This document shows positions 60,835 to 64,000 of a stretch of 64,000 bases of DNA, piece by piece. The translations under genes were made by a program, and so were the position numbers. Numbering within the stretch: position 1 is the first letter of the stretch; every line of letters begins with the position of its first letter. The notes beneath the pieces were generated by a model that did not search any database, was not told the DNA's origin, and was given only the letters and a program-made list of their open reading frames with translations. The DNA comes from Hoplostethus atlanticus (Eukaryota; Chordata; Actinopteri; Trachichthyiformes; Trachichthyidae): the NCBI GenBank assembly GCA_034670405.1, contig JAXDDX010000034.1, positions 2,157,501 to 2,221,500 on the forward strand. The letters run 5' to 3'.

Positions 60835-63800
60835 CGAGCGTGAGGACGAGGTACCGTGGAATTTCCTCTGGTCACAGTTAAGACGATGGTCTTAATCAAG
60901 AAATAGGCCGAGGCTGCTCTGCAACCGGCGACCAAAACACTTCAGGGGACAAAACTGCGAGGGGAAACGATTGTTTATCGAACGAGCGGCTGTACTCACG
61001 TGTAATTAAAAATCCAACATCATTAGTTACAAGGCAGGTTATAATTAATCAGGGACAATTAATCAATATTTCCCCTCTTTTGTTTATTTGCTACAATGCG
61101 TTTTTTTTTTGGCGTATAAGCTCATTCAGCAGACCAAGCAAATGAGATCTTGCTTCCAGTAAGCGTTTCTATCTATTTGCTGTCGACGTGAAAAAAGCAG
61201 CCGTTGAAGAATGAAGATATATGGCTTTTATTAGCCGTTGTGATTGGAGGTAATATATCAAAACATGCGTGGCGCCCTCCACTTTCCAGAGCCACTTTGA
61301 ATAAAGAGGGGTCAAAGGTGGCCTTTTGTAATTATACCAATCATTAAATGAGGTGGAAACTGCACTATTCCTTCCTTCTCGGATCAATGTGAGGTGATCC
61401 GAACATCACGCTTAGTATCTGTTCTCTTTTCCCATAATTAATTATCTCCAGTAAATTGGGTGGGAAAATGTGCTCGTGTGCAGGGTCTGTGGTGGTGGTG
61501 CCGCTGTAGGAATCGTGAGGTCTGTGAACTGTAACTGCGCTGATTTAAAGGAACCCAACACAGTTATGAAATGTTTCCACAACAGGAGCTGCTTGTGTGT
61601 TCTTCAGTCCAGCGACTGAAAGTGATACGTGATTGTTAATAACTCTTTCAAGTAATTGAATTCAGTGTGTGTGTGTATGTGTGTTTTTACGAGTGTGTGA
61701 GTACGCGTGTGTGCATGGCCACAATTTCAATCAATCCCTTGATTGCTTGTTGCAAATTACACAGCGCCATTGGAAAGGCAAAAGGTGTTTCTTTACCACT
61801 CCACTTCTTGGCAAATGCCTCTGCTAATCTTCCTATACCTCAATGGCACCAATTAGTTGGGTTTCCATTTCAAATAGACATAGGTGACCGCTTTTTTTTT
61901 ATTTACTCAAGCAGGGGAAGAGAGAAAAAGTGGGGTCCAATAAGCGTCTACCATTTAATGAAAGGCCATCTCTCAGAAACACCAACGTTACAGGGATCTA
62001 ATCAATGCTCTCCTGCCCAGACCCGTTACACTTAGCGGAAGGCTTTTTCCGCGTGGGACCTGCATTCATTTCACAGATATTGATGGCGATTTGGCAGAAA
62101 AAGACAGAAGTGGCCTCAGTGCAATTAAGTCAACCACAAGTAGGATCGTCTTCCACGGGCCGGCGGCGTGACAGGATTACCTTTAATGAGGACCTGTAGG
62201 GAGAAGTTAGAGCGGAGGACAAAGTAATTAATTCCTCACTGTGATGCCCTGTGTTTTTTTGGGGGTTTTTTTTGTATTAAATCAGCACCGCGGCGGTGAA
62301 GAGGAAGAGATGAGTAAATTCTCCTCTTTCTCCTCTTTGTCCTCTGTCTCCACCCTTGAACCCAGCAATACATTTTCTGTGGTTGTTCTCAATCTATAAT
62401 TTAGTGTGCTTTTGCGCTATGCTACACCTTGATTGAACACTGTAATTAACACAATTCATTTTTTCACACGCTTGCTGCCCCATATCTTGGAGACATCTAT
62501 TTCGGATCCATGGTTCCCCATTTGTTGTTATTGGTATTTCCATTAAGTGCAGACAGAAGGTCAGAGGACCCAACGTTGGCAGTCGGAAGATGATGGGATC
62601 TTGAGTAAGTACTGCAATCGAGCACCCAGACACTTTTTATGTGTTGTGTGTATACCCAGAGTCTATATAGTAGATTTACCTGAGCATCCATCTAGGGTTT
62701 ATCCAGCTAGGGTTTGCCTTGAGCTCCCAATCCTTTTTTTTTTTTTTTGGTTCTTCACACGAGATGGATGCTGAATTAAAACCGTCCCCGGTGGTCGCGG
62801 AGGGGCCAGATTTACGACGTTATTTACACTAAGTGTCTTTTCAAGCGACGGGAACATTGATGTTTCATTCATGTCATCAAAATGGATTATGGAGAAAATT
62901 ACTTGGGAAGGGAAACACTCCTATTCAGCCGCTTCCAGGCACTCCGGACTCCGTGGCTTCGGCTTCGGCTTCGGCTTGCATCAGGGAAATGATGAAGTGG
63001 ACAGGCCCGGAAAGGGGACGGACAAACGAGGGACGAGAAAGCCAACCTATACGCACTTCCTCATCACCTGTTCCCCCCACACGTGCGTTTGTTCTCGTAC
63101 CCCGGGCCCACAGCTCAGGGGAGATCGATACTTCATTTCGTTGAGCATTCAGTCAAACTCAGATGCTTCAGAGGGAGGAAATGATGCAATGTCCGACAGC
63201 TTAAACTTTTTCTAACATGTCATGGCTCGTCCCGTCCTATGTGAAAACCTGACATTGTTATAGAAACCAGCCACACAAGTGAAGACCGTGAATTCAGGGG
63301 CCACTATAATAAGTCTCTTTATGATTTTTAAAAGCAATCTTGTGTCATCATTTCTTCTTTAGGGTATGTCTTGTGCAAGCAGGCAGGACAGATATTCAGT
63401 GGAGCCTTTTACTCTGAAATGTCAAATTGCTTCAAACTGGGAGGCCCCCTCGCAGTTCAGCAACTTCCAGACAGGAATGGCAGGTGAAGGAGACACAGAC
63501 TCTCTTCACCCGCTGTCAGTTTAATGAGATGCTCAGTCACAGACACTGTTCAACAATAGACCTCATAACAAACTCAGTCTCTCCTCCACCTATTTCATGT
63601 TTTTTCTTCTTGTTCTTTTATTTCTTTTATTTCTTTTATTTATTCTTCCTCCCGCTCGCGGAGAAATCCCAAAAACTTCATTTTACCCTGGTCACACTGA
63701 GACAGGCCATCACAAACCTTTACAAGTGCTGCAGAAGTAGTTCCACACTGTGATAAGTGTTTTGTTTTTTCTAAGTGTTTCTTAATCGGTTTCATCAGCC

Positions 63801-64000
63801 CGTAGCTGTAATTTGGCATCTGGAGTGTCATGGAAACTACAAATCTTTTCAGATGCTAATCCCCTTCCACCCTGAAGAAAAAAGACTGCCGGTGTTACCG
63901 CCTTGCAGACGCATCAGAATGAATCAGCATTTCAAATCGGTTTCCCTTAAAAGGAGCGGGACGTGCCTTTTTCTTCCTATCGGCACCCGCGGCCTCGGTT

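Larger units (their letters stand above)
57835..64000. other. Intergenic, no gene seen
   Basis: No supported exon. It holds CT-rich arrays at 58074-58228, a (TC)n tract at 59688-59743 and a G13 run at 60822-60834. AT-rich blocks with many TAATTA-type sites (about 61000-61110 and 62120-62260) and a T-rich TTTTA array near 63600-63650 are also present. Right-hand open frames (for example 62833-63215) match nothing recognised. Confidence 0.4.

Overview
This window looks like nuclear DNA from a ray-finned fish, most likely a teleost. It has spliced coding exons with GT/AG borders, long introns, many (GT)n and (CT)n microsatellites, Tc1/mariner, hAT-like, L2/CR1-like and tRNA-SINE-like remnants of types common in teleosts, and no bacterial-style gene packing. 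The only protein gene I can support is the 3' half of an opsin of the teleost multiple tissue (TMT)/encephalopsin group on the + strand. Nearly everything else is intron, intergenic DNA or old mobile elements.

Layout. 1-15282 is most simply read as part of a long intron upstream of the opsin exons. It holds an internally deleted Tc1/mariner copy (3381-3786), a probable solo LTR in minus orientation (4872-5308), G-quadruplex-prone tracts near 9.4 and 10 kb, an L2-like LINE fragment (11770-12436) and three (GT)n tracts. The penultimate opsin exon (15283-15516; TM6, TM7 and the retinal-binding lysine) is followed by an 8.57-kb intron, the terminal coding exon (24085-24375) and a probable 3' UTR ending near an AATAAA at 26383. 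The earlier opsin exons (TM1-TM5) are not visible and should lie left of the window.

From 26.4 to 64 kb there is no gene I can defend. The content is a 5'-truncated L2-like LINE (29223-29930, minus), further 3' tails of the same family (30325-30440 and 57650-57834), a hAT-like MITE (36495-37005), a TTAA-flanked MITE with a large internal inverted repeat (46834-47336), tRNA-SINE-like repeats (44838-44932, 52678-52996), a decayed LINE reverse transcriptase (55023-56810), several near-perfect hairpins, and a CpG-dense block (44085-44640) that may be the promoter of an unseen neighbouring gene.

The most interesting points are: the opsin exon that starts with a 3' splice site fused directly to a consensus 5' splice site (recursive-splice-site architecture); the TG-repeat that takes the place of most of the pyrimidine tract before the last opsin exon; the perfect short-loop palindromes at 40946, 47578 and 54614; and the CpG-dense block. 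All calls come from reading the sequence by eye; no database search was run.
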